NCBI RefSeq assembly: GCF_004011505.1
Contig: NZ_SAUN01000001.1
Coordinates: 3,782,001-3,846,000 of the forward strand
From: Nonomuraea polychroma
GTDB taxonomy: Bacteria; Actinomycetota; Actinomycetes; Streptosporangiales; Streptosporangiaceae
DNA: 64,000 nt
Reading direction: 5' to 3'
Positions within the stretch are counted from its first letter, which is position 1, and every line of letters starts with the position of its first letter. Of the stretch, positions 38,195 through 45,968 are shown one piece after another. The notes beneath the pieces are model-generated. The model ran no database searches and was not told the DNA's origin. It saw nothing but the letters and a program-made list of their open reading frames with translations. Position numbers and translations under genes: made by a program.

Positions 38195-39867
38195 TGCTCG
38201 ATCACCTCGAACGGCCGCACGGGCTCATCGTCCGCGCAACCCTCGGCCGGCGGCGAGGTCGGCGGAGGAGGCGCCGGCGAAGCTGCTCGCGGCGCGGGGG
38301 GCGCCGAGCGGCGCTCGACCTCCCGGCGGGCCCGGCGGGTCTTGGCCGCCGCGGTCTCGGTGATCTGCCGCATCTGCTCCACCATGGCGAAAAGGGCGTT
38401 CTCATCGACCTGGGCGCGGCCGTCCTGGCGCAGCCGGGCGATCGCGGCGCGCTGTTCCCACACGCTGATCGGCGGGCGCGACAGCGTCCGGTACGGCACC
38501 GCCAGGTAGGCGTGCCCGTCAGGGTCCAGCACACAGATCCGGGAGATGTCGCGCGGGTCACGGCGCAGCACGAACTTCTCCAGCCGATCCCGGCGGGCGA
38601 TCCAGGGCTTGAGCACGTCGCTGTAGTACTGCACGTGATCGACCGTGAAGCCGGTCCTCCTCAGCGCCCGCCGGATCACCGGCAAGAAGTCGACCAGGAA
38701 CGCCGTCTCGCTGGTCACCGTCGCGGGGCGGCCGCCAGCCGCGACGCCCTCCGCCCACCGCCCGGCCGGGGTCTGCCCCAGCGTGGCGTGCACCTGGCCG
38801 TGGTAGGCGGCCACTGCCAGGGCCAGCCACCGGTTCAGCTCGGCGACGGTCAGCACCGCGCTGGCCTGGCTGTCGTAGCTGCCGCGCTCGGCCGCGTTGG
38901 AGAAGGTGGTGCCGGGCAGTTCGTGCACCATCTGCATCATCGTGCCGATCAGCCGCTCGATGACGCCGCCGAAGTGCGGCATGCCCTTCGGCCGGTACGC
39001 CAGCGTGATCCCATGCTGAGCGCAGCCCCGGCGCAGCGCCTCGCTGCGGAACTCGGCGGCGTTGTCCACGTAGATCTCCTGCGGCTTGCCGCTCATCGGC
39101 CAGGCCACCGCCTCCATCCCGAGCCGCTCCAGCCACAGCCGCTTGTCACACACCGTGTGCGCCAGGCACAGCCCGGCCGACAGCGCCGAGGGCGCCTCCA
39201 GCGTGACCACCAGGCCAACCACGCAGCGGCTGGCCACATCGATCGCCGCGGTGACGTACGGGCGGCCGATCGGCAGCCGATGCCACTCATCGACCACCTC
39301 CAGATCGACCGGCGTGTGGTCGATCTGCACCTGCTGCAGCAGACCCTCGATGCTCGGCGGTTCCCCGCCCGCCGAACGCAGACGGCGCGCCCCGTCTGCG
39401 CCCTCCCGCGCCGCGGCGGCCGCCGCCGGATCCAGCACCTCGATCCTCCGTGCCAGGGTGTTGCGCGCCGGGACCGGCAGCCCGCCGGCCCGGCACCGGC
39501 GTACGACCTCCCGGTAGACCGCCGCCACCGAGCGCCGCTGCCGGTTCAGATACCGCGAACGGATCACCTCGACCATCACCGTCTCGACCGCCGCCGGCAC
39601 CCGGCCGAGCCTCCGGCCACCGCTGGAGCGCCGGGGCAGCAGATCTGAGACGACGCCCTCACCCGCACGCCACCACCCCAGCAGCACGTACACCTGACGC
39701 CGCGAAAGGCCCAACTCGGCCGCCGCCGCGTCCGCGGCCGCCCATCCCACCCGCGGCCCGGCGGCCAGCCGGCCGATCACCTCGGCCCGGCGTACCGCCA
39801 CGTCCCACGTCTCATCCGGGGCGGTCAGCACGCCCCGCTCGACGATCTGCGCCCGCCCGCTGTCCAT
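38188..39867 (-). CDS. tniA: TniA DDE transposase
   Basis: A 559-residue Mu/TnsB-type transposase. An N-terminal helix-turn-helix (AAAAELGLSRRQVYVLLGWW) precedes the retroviral-integrase-like core. The catalytic residues are in QVQIDHTPVDLEVVDEW (Asp), PQEIYVDNAAEFRSEAL (Asp) and PHFGGVIERLIGTMMQM (Glu). A beta-barrel region follows (YYSDVLKPWIARRDRLEKFV) and the Arg/Pro-rich tail would contact TniB. The reading frame is intact and overlaps tniB. It is the first gene inside the element's right end at about 40011. Confidence 0.93.
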   Translation of the reverse strand: MDSGRAQIVERGVLTAPDETWDVAVRRAEVIGRLAAGPRVGWAAADAAAAELGLSRRQVYVLLGWWRAGEGVVSDLLPRRSSGGRRLGRVPAAVETVMVEVIRSRYLNRQRRSVAAVYREVVRRCRAGGLPVPARNTLARRIEVLDPAAAAAAREGADGARRLRSAGGEPPSIEGLLQQVQIDHTPVDLEVVDEWHRLPIGRPYVTAAIDVASRCVVGLVVTLEAPSALSAGLCLAHTVCDKRLWLERLGMEAVAWPMSGKPQEIYVDNAAEFRSEALRRGCAQHGITLAYRPKGMPHFGGVIERLIGTMMQMVHELPGTTFSNAAERGSYDSQASAVLTVAELNRWLALAVAAYHGQVHATLGQTPAGRWAEGVAAGGRPATVTSETAFLVDFLPVIRRALRRTGFTVDHVQYYSDVLKPWIARRDRLEKFVLRRDPRDISRICVLDPDGHAYLAVPYRTLSRPPISVWEQRAAIARLRQDGRAQVDENALFAMVEQMRQITETAAAKTRRARREVERRSAPPAPRAASPAPPPPTSPPAEGCADDEPVRPFEVIEQW

Positions 39868-40011
39868 GCCAGGACCTCACCGTCGCGCACACGAGTACGG
39901 AACAAAACGCACAGTAGCGCACAGGACTATGGACGCACCGGATGTTCGTAGTCCTCTGCACAGATCCCGGAAGGCCCAGGACAGCCGTGCACACGACTTC
40001 GAAAAGTGACA
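39868..40011. mobile_element. Right end of the tni element with terminal repeat and internal repeats
   Basis: Read inward from 40011 the end is TGTCACTTTTCGAAGTCG followed by TGTGCAC, much like the Tn402/Tn5053 end TGTCATTTTCAGAAGACG-x-CTGCAC as I recall it. Further inside are repeats with a TGTGC core (near 39990, 39961, 39926, 39916 and 39892) that could be TniA-binding sites. The opposite end was not found. Confidence 0.55.
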
Positions 40012-40299
40012 GGAGTTTTTGAAGGCTTGGGAGGCCTTCGTCGGCCCGTTTTCAAGATCTTCAAAAAACGAAGGTTTTCTGAAGCGTCCGCCTTTCTTGT
40101 CGGTCCGCCGTGTAGCCGTCTGCAGTGATCTCGACAAGCTCATCACCAACGGGGGGAACTGGACGCAGTCAGACCAACCCGGCAGATCCCACGGCAGGAA
40201 CTCCGAGGCGCGTTACGGTGCTTGCATGCTGGTGCGGTTGCTGTGGAAGCCGCTGCCCGAGTCGTGGCCGGCAGCAGCACCCAAGCGCCCGGCTGGGCT

Positions 40300-40720
40300 G
40301 CGTGGGCTGATCGCCTGGGTGCGAGAGATGACCGCGGGCGTGCCACAGCGCGACGACGTCGAGCGGCGGGCGTGCTGGAGGCCGAACCGGCGGCCGAGGT
40401 GCTGGTGGCCGACGCCCACGGCCCCTACCGCAACATCCTGCCCGAGGACCTGGACCGGCGGGCCCGGCTGATCCGCGGCAAACCCCGAGAACTCGGCATC
40501 CTCGCGGGCCTGCAGGCCGGCGCCCACGCGGCGATGTTCGTGGGCTACCACGCCCGCGCCGGCGTCGGCGGCGCGGTGCTCGCCCACACCATGGCCGAGG
40601 CCGTCCTGGACGTGCGCATCAACGGCGCTTCACACGGCGAGATCGGCATCAACACCCTGCTGGCCGGCTCCTACGGTGTGCCCGTCGTGCTGGCCAGCGG
40701 CGACGACGCGGCCATCGTTA
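40300..40720 (+). pseudogene. M55 D-aminopeptidase (DppA-like), truncated at both ends
   Basis: The middle of an M55 zinc peptidase is readable: EVLVADAHGPYRNILPEDLD, LAGLQAGAHAAMFVGYHARA, VLAHTMAEAVLDVRINGASH and GEIGINTLLAGSYGVPVVLA, with the metal-binding His of the ADAHG and GYHA motifs. The N-terminal S-x-D-x-E-G metal site is missing; the upstream frame REMTAG breaks by a frameshift. The C-terminus is cut at GDDAA, directly before the TTATCTGGGG motif of an att-like repeat. Confidence 0.8.
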
Positions 40721-40790
40721 TCTGGGGTTGTTCGCATCTTCTCGCAGGTCAGGGAGATGTGATCTTGTCAGGCACGTAAGGCACGTTGGC
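40715..40790. repeat. att-like repeat, site A (split)
   Basis: TTATCTGGGGTTGT (40718-40731) is the core of the sites at 43.6 and 53.2 kb, here with its left arm replaced by peptidase sequence. The arm-type sequence TTGTCAGGCACGTAAGGCAC begins 34 bp further on (40765). This looks like a recombined or partly deleted site. Confidence 0.55.
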
Positions 40791-40946
40791 TGGTGTGCTG
40801 GCATGCTGGGGTGAACGCGTGTTCAGGTGTTCAGGTGTTCCGGTCGTGGTGATGTCCGTTCAATGCATGCCCGCTGGGCCCGGTCAGGGTGGCGGCTCGC
40901 CGTAGCTATAGATGCCCGAGCTGCAGGCCGTGAGCAGGTCGGCGCT

Positions 40947-41846
40947 TCAACCCGGCTGGCTGGTGGGGTATGCCGGCTGGGTGGCTGCCAGGCTGGCCAG
41001 GAGCTTCAGCCGCTCTTCTGAGGTGCTGCCCGGTTCGGCGGTGTAGATGGTGAGGTCGTACACCGTCCGGCTGGACACGGGCAGGTCGAGGGACTGGTAG
41101 GTCAGCTCCAGGTCGCCGACCTGCGGGTGCCACAGCCGCTTGCTGCCAGCGTGGCGGATGCGCACGTCGTGGGCAGCCCACTGGCTGCGGAACGCGGTGC
41201 TGAGCGTGGACAGCTCGCCGACGAGGTCGCGTAGCGCCCGGTCGTGGGGCTCGCGTCCGGCCTCGGCGCGCAGCAGCGCGGCGCTGACGGCGGTGGCCGC
41301 GTCCCAGTCGACGAAGAACCGCTGGGAGCCCGGGTCGAGGAAGACGTAGCGGGCGAGGTTGGCGCGGCCGTTCCGTGTGGTGGCAGGGCTGTCGAAGACC
41401 GGCGCGAGCAGGGCCCGGGCCAGCGCGTTGTGGGCGACGAGGTCCTGGCGGCCGTTGCGTATGAACGCCGCCGACATCGTCATCGAGTCCAGCAGCCACT
41501 GGACCGGCGGCGGGACCTGGACGTCCTTGCGGCGCGAAGGCGCGCGACCGGCGGGCCGGGCGGCGTGGGCCAGATCGAACAGGTAGGTGCGTTCGTCCTG
41601 ATCCAGGCGCAGGGCCTGGGCCACCGCGTCGAGCACCTCTTCCGATACGCCGCTGATGTGGCCCTTCTCCAGCCGGGTGTACCACTCGGTGCTCACACCG
41701 GCCAGCACCGCGACCTCCTCGCGGCGCAGCCCGGGGACCCGGCGCCGGCCGCTGGTGGGCAGCCCGACCTGCTCCGGGGTCAGCTTCGCGCGCCGGGTGG
41801 CGAGGAAATCCCGGATCTGGGCACGGTGGTCGGGCCGGTCGTCCAT
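40947..41846 (-). CDS. XRE-family regulator with MmyB-like domain (second copy)
   Basis: A 299-residue paralogue of the 4027-4917 protein. The HTH region contains AKLTPEQVGLPTSGRRRVPG and LRREEVAVLAGVSTEWYTRL; the ligand domain contains FIRNGRQDLVAHNALARALL and FVDWDAATAVSAALLRAEAG. It is divergent from an SDR gene at 42089, the usual arrangement in which the regulator controls the neighbouring reductase. The 240-bp gap between them holds GGGGG/CCCCC half-sites around TTGAACTTAT that could be an operator. Confidence 0.92.
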   Translation of the reverse strand: MDDRPDHRAQIRDFLATRRAKLTPEQVGLPTSGRRRVPGLRREEVAVLAGVSTEWYTRLEKGHISGVSEEVLDAVAQALRLDQDERTYLFDLAHAARPAGRAPSRRKDVQVPPPVQWLLDSMTMSAAFIRNGRQDLVAHNALARALLAPVFDSPATTRNGRANLARYVFLDPGSQRFFVDWDAATAVSAALLRAEAGREPHDRALRDLVGELSTLSTAFRSQWAAHDVRIRHAGSKRLWHPQVGDLELTYQSLDLPVSSRTVYDLTIYTAEPGSTSEERLKLLASLAATQPAYPTSQPG

Positions 41847-42088
41847 GCCCCCACGGTAACCGCAGGGTTCGCGCAGGCGCTGGCGGTAAGGGGGTTGAAC
41901 TTATCCCCCCTATAAACGCGCTCTGCCTCGCGCCCGGCCAGGCGGGTTTCCTGGGATCAGCAAATCGAACGCGACCTGCGACACGGAGATGGACCCTGTC
42001 CGACCAGCTCTTGTAGCGGTGATCGGCCCGCCCATCACCGTCGAAGCCCTCCTGTGATGCACCACCAGGACCTCCAGCACCCGGGATT

Positions 42089-42793
42089 ATGACCATGACC
42101 GGCAAGACCGTACTGATCACCGGCGCGACCAGTGGCATCGGCGCCCACACCGCACGGTTGCTCCTCGAGCGCGGCCACCGCGTGGCCGTCACCGGCCGCG
42201 ACGAGAGCAAACTCAAGTCCTTCCTCGACGAGACCGGCCACCCCGACCGGCTGCTCGGCATCATCGCCGACGCCGCCGACTGGCAGGCCACCCAATCCGC
42301 CGTGACCCGCACCGTGGCACACTTCGGCGCCCTGCATGCCGCGGTGGCCAACGCCGGCTTCATCCCCGCCGACCACCCGCGCACCATCGCCGACGGCGAC
42401 CCGGAACTGTGGGCGCCCATGGTCCTCACCAACGTCCTCGGCCCCGCCCTGCTGGCCAACGCCGCCCTGCCCCACCTCGAGACCACGGGCGGGCGGCTGG
42501 TGCTCATCGGCAGCGTCGCCGGCCTGAAGAACAGCCCCGCCAACCTCTACTCCGCCACCAAGTGGGCCGTCACCGGCATGGCGGAGAACCTGCGGATGTA
42601 CGCCACCAGCCGCGGCGTCGGCGTCACCCTCGTCAACCCCGGCATGACCGACACCGCCTTCTGGCAAGGCGGCGTCCCGCCCTTCGCCCTGTCCCCCGAG
42701 CCCGTCGCCGAGGCCATCTGCTTCGCCCTCGGCCAGCCGGCCGGCGTCGACCTCAACACCCTGACCATCCGGCCGATCGGCCAGCCCGCCTGA
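42089..42793 (+). CDS. SDR-family oxidoreductase
   Basis: A 234-residue classical SDR. The NAD(P) loop is VLITGATSGIGAHTARLL, followed by AVTGRDESKL, VANAGF, the Ser of VLIGSVAG and the YSATK catalytic pair. The C-terminus is short (LNTLTIRPIGQPA), which is typical for the family's reductases that act on small carbonyls. Start ATG 42089 (MTMTGKTVLITG) is immediately upstream of the fold. It is divergent from the MmyB-type regulator. Confidence 0.92.
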   Translation: MTMTGKTVLITGATSGIGAHTARLLLERGHRVAVTGRDESKLKSFLDETGHPDRLLGIIADAADWQATQSAVTRTVAHFGALHAAVANAGFIPADHPRTIADGDPELWAPMVLTNVLGPALLANAALPHLETTGGRLVLIGSVAGLKNSPANLYSATKWAVTGMAENLRMYATSRGVGVTLVNPGMTDTAFWQGGVPPFALSPEPVAEAICFALGQPAGVDLNTLTIRPIGQPA

Positions 42794-43055
42794 GGCAGCT
42801 CTGACACCCTGTGGCGTCGCATCCTGTCGTGAGCCGTGGTGTTCCTATGGGAAGCGAGACAGCCACCCCGGCAGGTGGCCAGAGACCTCCTGGCCAAGTC
42901 CGCGCGGATAGTCCGGCTCCATGCCCGCCCATACGGCAAAAGCGTGAGCGGCCCGTGCCCGTGAAGTGTCACCGAGCACGAGATCGGCGATCGTGCCAGC
43001 CGCCCTATTGATAATGCCCTACCGCACTACTCAACCACCGAACAAGGGAACAGGT

Positions 43056-43454
43056 ATGAACCAGACACTCAAGCGGACGTTGCAGGTCGTCCGCAAGACC
43101 CTCACCGCAGGCGCAGCAGTAGCGCTGTCGGCGGCCACGCTGACCTTAATCACCGCCGCGCCTGCGCACGCCGCCGTCGGGAGAGTGCCTTGTGACGGTC
43201 AAATCCACGCCTGGGTCAAAACAAAAGACGGACATAATCTCTGCTTTAGAGGTACCGGCGTACTTGACGTGGCCATCTACAACATAGGGCTTGTGTCCTC
43301 AAGAGATCGATGGGTCACGGTTTACTACATCAGAAATGCCGGTGGCCCAGTGGAGGGCCAACTCATCCCTCCCATCACCAGGCCAGACCTGGGGTTTCAC
43401 GTTTGGCCCGAAATGGTGACCCACATCCATATGATCACTCGAATTGCAATATAG
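43056..43454 (+). CDS. Small secreted protein, possibly beta/gamma-crystallin-like
   Basis: A 132-residue protein. The signal peptide (basic start KRTLQVVRKTL, hydrophobic core AGAAVALSAATLTLITAA, cleavage after APAHA) gives a mature form of about 93 residues. That form has two Cys and strand-like segments (DGHNLCFRGTGVLDVAIYN, DRWVTVYYIRNAGG), which resemble the killer-toxin-like crystallin proteins of streptomycetes. The similarity is weak. It has AAGGGAAC upstream and a strong terminator downstream, so it is probably expressed as a single-gene unit. GC content is lower than that of its neighbours. Confidence 0.7.
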   Translation: MNQTLKRTLQVVRKTLTAGAAVALSAATLTLITAAPAHAAVGRVPCDGQIHAWVKTKDGHNLCFRGTGVLDVAIYNIGLVSSRDRWVTVYYIRNAGGPVEGQLIPPITRPDLGFHVWPEMVTHIHMITRIAI

Positions 43455-43472
43455 AAATCTTTAGTTAGATCT

Positions 43473-43513
43473 GCAAGCAGTCCTCGTCAACCAAGCTGAC
43501 GAGGACTGCTTGC
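43473..43513 (+). terminator. Strong intrinsic terminator
   Basis: A perfect 17-bp stem (GCAAGCAGTCCTCGTCA with its exact complement), a 7-nt loop and a trailing TTTGT lie 19 bp after the secreted-protein stop codon. Confidence 0.88.
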
Positions 43514-43579
43514 TTTGTGTGCGAACTGCTGGTCTTTGCGGCCGGGCATAAGCGAGATCCTTGAGATCTGCAGGTGACC

Positions 43580-43618
43580 AACGTGCCTGACAACCCTAGA
43601 TAACTTGTCAGGCACGTT
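43580..43618. repeat. att-like inverted repeat, site B (13-13-13)
   Basis: Arms AACGTGCCTGACA (43580-43592) and TGTCAGGCACGTT (43606-43618) are perfect inverted repeats around a 13-bp centre, ACCCTAGATAACT. The centre read on the other strand, AGTTATCTAGGGT, matches the cores at 40718 and 53215. This is the geometry of a tyrosine-recombinase crossover site. Confidence 0.75.
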
Positions 43619-44109
43619 CGTCGAAAGCCCGCTTGCCTTACATGCCTTCTCTGAACTACTAAACGATCATGAATGCTGCTGGTTGTCAGGCCGTTGCCTG
43701 CACGTCCCGAAGCGGAGCTCTCCTGAGAGGAGGTGAGGTCTGGGCCAGGTCGCGATAGGTGGGCATGCCCAGATCGACGGCGGCGTTGCGGCGGGCGATG
43801 AACCCGGTCGACTTGCCTTGTTCGCCGGCGATCCGGCGTGGGACCTCGCCGCCGCGTGGGTGCTGCTCCCCGCGGGCGCGGCCGCACGGTTCTTCGACGC
43901 GTACGGGCACGCGGACGAGGCGGCGATCCGGCGCGCCCGCGGGCTGGCCGCTATGAACGGGTCGAGCCGAGATAACGGGAATTCCGGCCATGGATGGATC
44001 TTGAGCGCTCTGACCTGCTGCAACGTCGAGGGGGTTCGAGCTCCGCCGTACGACTCAGGGCCCCGAATAACTGCCGGCCTCCGCTCAGCGCTTCCGCCAG
44101 TGCTTCCGC

Positions 44110-44463
44110 TCAGCTCTTCCGCTCACCCAGGACGCAGAACTCGTTGCCCTCCGGGTCGAGGAGGGTCACCCAGTGCTGCTCGTCCTGCACGGTGTCGACG
44201 CGCCGGGCACCGAGGGAGAGCAGCCGGGCGACCTCGGCCTCCTGGTCGTCGGGGCGGAAGTCGGGGTGGAGCCGGTTCTTCGACGTCTTGCCCTCGGCGA
44301 CAGGCACGAAGAGCAGCCCCGGCATCCGGTCCGGCTCAGGCCGGATCTCGATGATCTCCTCAGATTCGTCGACCACAACCCAGCCGAGAGCCTCGGCCCA
44401 CCAGCGCCCGAGAGCGACAGGGTCGGCGGAGTCGACGATGATCTGTTCCCATTCCAGTGCCAT
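44110..44463 (-). CDS. VOC-family (glyoxalase-like) protein carried by a cassette
   Basis: A 117-residue single-domain vicinal-oxygen-chelate protein: WEQIIVDSADPVALGRWWAE and ALGWVVVDESEEIIEIRPEP, then the second half NRLHPDFRPDDQEAEVARLL and WVTLLDPEGNEFCVLGERKS. Two such chains normally make a metal or ligand site; related proteins act as dioxygenases, bleomycin-type sequestration proteins or methylglyoxal enzymes. No resistance activity can be claimed. ATG 44463 is chosen, with an alternative at 44475. It sits between perfect 99-bp terminal repeats. Confidence 0.88.
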   Translation of the reverse strand: MALEWEQIIVDSADPVALGRWWAEALGWVVVDESEEIIEIRPEPDRMPGLLFVPVAEGKTSKNRLHPDFRPDDQEAEVARLLSLGARRVDTVQDEQHWVTLLDPEGNEFCVLGERKS

Positions 44464-44554
44464 GGGCTTGAGCATAGACAGGACCGGCGGCCCGGCCCCG
44501 GAGGGGTCGAGCCGAGATACGAGCGGAAGCGGCCAACGGTCGATCATGTTCGTG

Positions 44555-44652
44555 ATCTCGGAAGTGGACTGGGCGAGTTTCGGAGTTCTGGAGTGCGGAA
44601 TCTCGGAAGTACGGCCTGGAATCCACTTCCGAGATTGGCTCATCTCGGAAGT
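44555..44652. repeat. Four iterons ATCTCGGAAGT inside the cassette
   Basis: The 11-mer occurs at 44555-44565, 44600-44610, inverted at 44625-44635, and at 44642-44652, between the VOC start and the right terminal repeat. Such a cluster suggests binding of a regulator or recombination protein. Confidence 0.75.
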
Positions 44653-44888
44653 ACGGCTGGCCCCGAGTCGTACGGCGGAGCTCGAACCCCCTCGACGTTG
44701 CAGCAGGTCAGAGCGCTCAAGATCCATCCATGGCCGGAATTCCCGTTATCTCGGCTCGACCCGATGAAGAGCCTCTTCCTGATGCTCATGGGGCAGAACG
44801 GAGATCGGGGCCTTCCCGGCGGCAAGCCGAACTGGGGACCTGCAGGCCGGGCGGCACTTGATCGTGTTCTGAAGGGCGTTTGATGCAG

Positions 44889-45137
44889 TCAGCCCGTCTT
44901 GTCCCGGTTCTCAGCTTCCCGAACTACGAGCTGGCCGATCGGTGGCATGCCGATGAACACCGGCGAGTCCTTTCGTCGCTCCCTGGCGTCAATCTGGCTG
45001 ATCTTGTCATCGGTGGCGGCGAGGCTGACGGTTAGTTGCTCGACGTCGCCTAGCCATCCTTCCCGTTCGGCTTCGGCGATCCTGGCATGGAGGTTCTCAC
45101 GGATCTCTTCCAGGCGGGGCCGCTCGCCTGGCCCCAC
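44889..45137 (-). pseudogene. C-terminal fragment of a site-specific integrase
   Basis: An 82-residue frame: RPRLEEIRENLHARIAEAER, EGWLGDVEQLTVSLAATDDK and ISQIDARERRKDSPVFIGMP. This matches the helical tail found after the catalytic domain of a group of streptomycete tyrosine integrases, to my recollection. The catalytic part is missing upstream. It lies 1.3 kb from the att-like site B. Confidence 0.55.
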
Positions 45138-45286
45138 GATCAGTACCGGGCATCGAACGTCCCGTTGACCGAACTAACTCTTCGTCGGCGTGCGTGGCGG
45201 AACGGGCTAGGCCGACGGCGGGGGTGCCTGGTGTCCTGTCTCACCTGACTTGAGGCAGTCTCATCGATCATGAGGCATCCCACCGA

Positions 45287-45814
45287 TCAGTCGCGGAGTT
45301 CGCCTTCAAGGAGGCCCATAAGGATCATGTCGTGCCACTTGCCATCACGACGGAAGCACTCGCGGACGCGGCCCTCCTCGACGAAGCCCACCTTCTCGTA
45401 AACGCGGCGCGCGGCAGTGTTGTCTGCTGCGAAGTCCAGAGTGATCCGGTGCAGGCGCATTTCATTGAAGCCGTACCTACACATCAGGCGCATCGCCTCA
45501 GTGGCGTAGCCACGACCCCAGACATCCTTTTCGCCAAGCTGGATATCCAGCTCAGCATTCCCGACCTCCGGCTTGGCGTCCCTGAGCCGGACGAACCCGA
45601 CGGCACGCTGATCGTGGAGCGACTCGATGATGAATCGGCAGTTCTCGTAGCTGTTGCGCGGCGCCGCTGCCAGCCGCTCCTGCGCCTGCACGAACGACTC
45701 GGGATAGCCGCTGCTCATCCAGCGCATCACCTCGGGGTCGTGACTCCAGCGCCATATGCTCTCGAAATCCGTGGGTTCGACGGCACGTAGGCGGACAAGC
45801 TTTCCAGTCAGCAT
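45287..45814 (-). CDS. GNAT-family N-acetyltransferase
   Basis: A 175-residue RimJ/RimL-type acetyltransferase: LVRLRAVEPTDFESIWRWSH, the acetyl-CoA motif A LGEKDVWGRGYATEAMRLMC (G-R-G-Y-A), and motif B LHRITLDFAADNTAARRVYE with KVGFVEEGRVRECF. It is one of two such genes in the window but is not closely similar to the first. The acceptor is unknown. It lies just left of an IS256 copy. Confidence 0.92.
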   Translation of the reverse strand: MLTGKLVRLRAVEPTDFESIWRWSHDPEVMRWMSSGYPESFVQAQERLAAAPRNSYENCRFIIESLHDQRAVGFVRLRDAKPEVGNAELDIQLGEKDVWGRGYATEAMRLMCRYGFNEMRLHRITLDFAADNTAARRVYEKVGFVEEGRVRECFRRDGKWHDMILMGLLEGELRD

Positions 45815-45968
45815 CGCCGAGTTCTACCAGCGTGCGATCCGGACAATCAACTGGATTCACTCTCCCTTATGGGGATCAGTTCAGACGCAGGCGCTGAGGC
45901 ATCCATGTAGATGCCCCAAATCGATAAGACAGTCCGCAGTATGGCCAGGTACGACGGATCGACCACGC

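Larger units (their letters stand above)
43958..44763. mobile_element. 806-bp non-autonomous cassette with 99-bp perfect terminal repeats, VOC passenger
   Basis: Bases 43958-44056 and 44665-44763 are exact inverted complements, beginning CGGGTCGAGCCGAGATAACG at the outer edge. ATGAA flanks the unit on both sides (43953-43957 and 44764-44768). There is no transposase; the only gene is a VOC-family protein. A 5-bp duplication and GGG-rich ends with an AACGGGAATT segment are like Tn3-family elements. Confidence 0.85.
43800..44883 (+). pseudogene. Phosphotransferase (APH-like) C-terminus split by an 806-bp insertion
   Basis: The plus strand reads LFAGDPAWDLAAAWVLLPAG, AAARFFDAYGHADEAAIRRA and RGLAAMN before the cassette. 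It resumes as KSLFLMLMGQNGDRGLPGGK and PNWGPAGRAALDRVLKGV after the cassette. Removing the cassette and one ATGAA copy restores a continuous frame (GLAAMKSLFLML). The DPAWDLA motif is typical of the aminoglycoside phosphotransferase fold. The N-terminal kinase domain is missing, so the gene was already truncated or was cut later. Confidence 0.85.

Noticed and set aside
36260-39867. CRISPR-associated transposon (type V-K-like)
   Set aside because: tniA/tniB/tniQ are shared with such systems, but no Cas12k-like gene, repeat array or guide-RNA signal is visible in the window.
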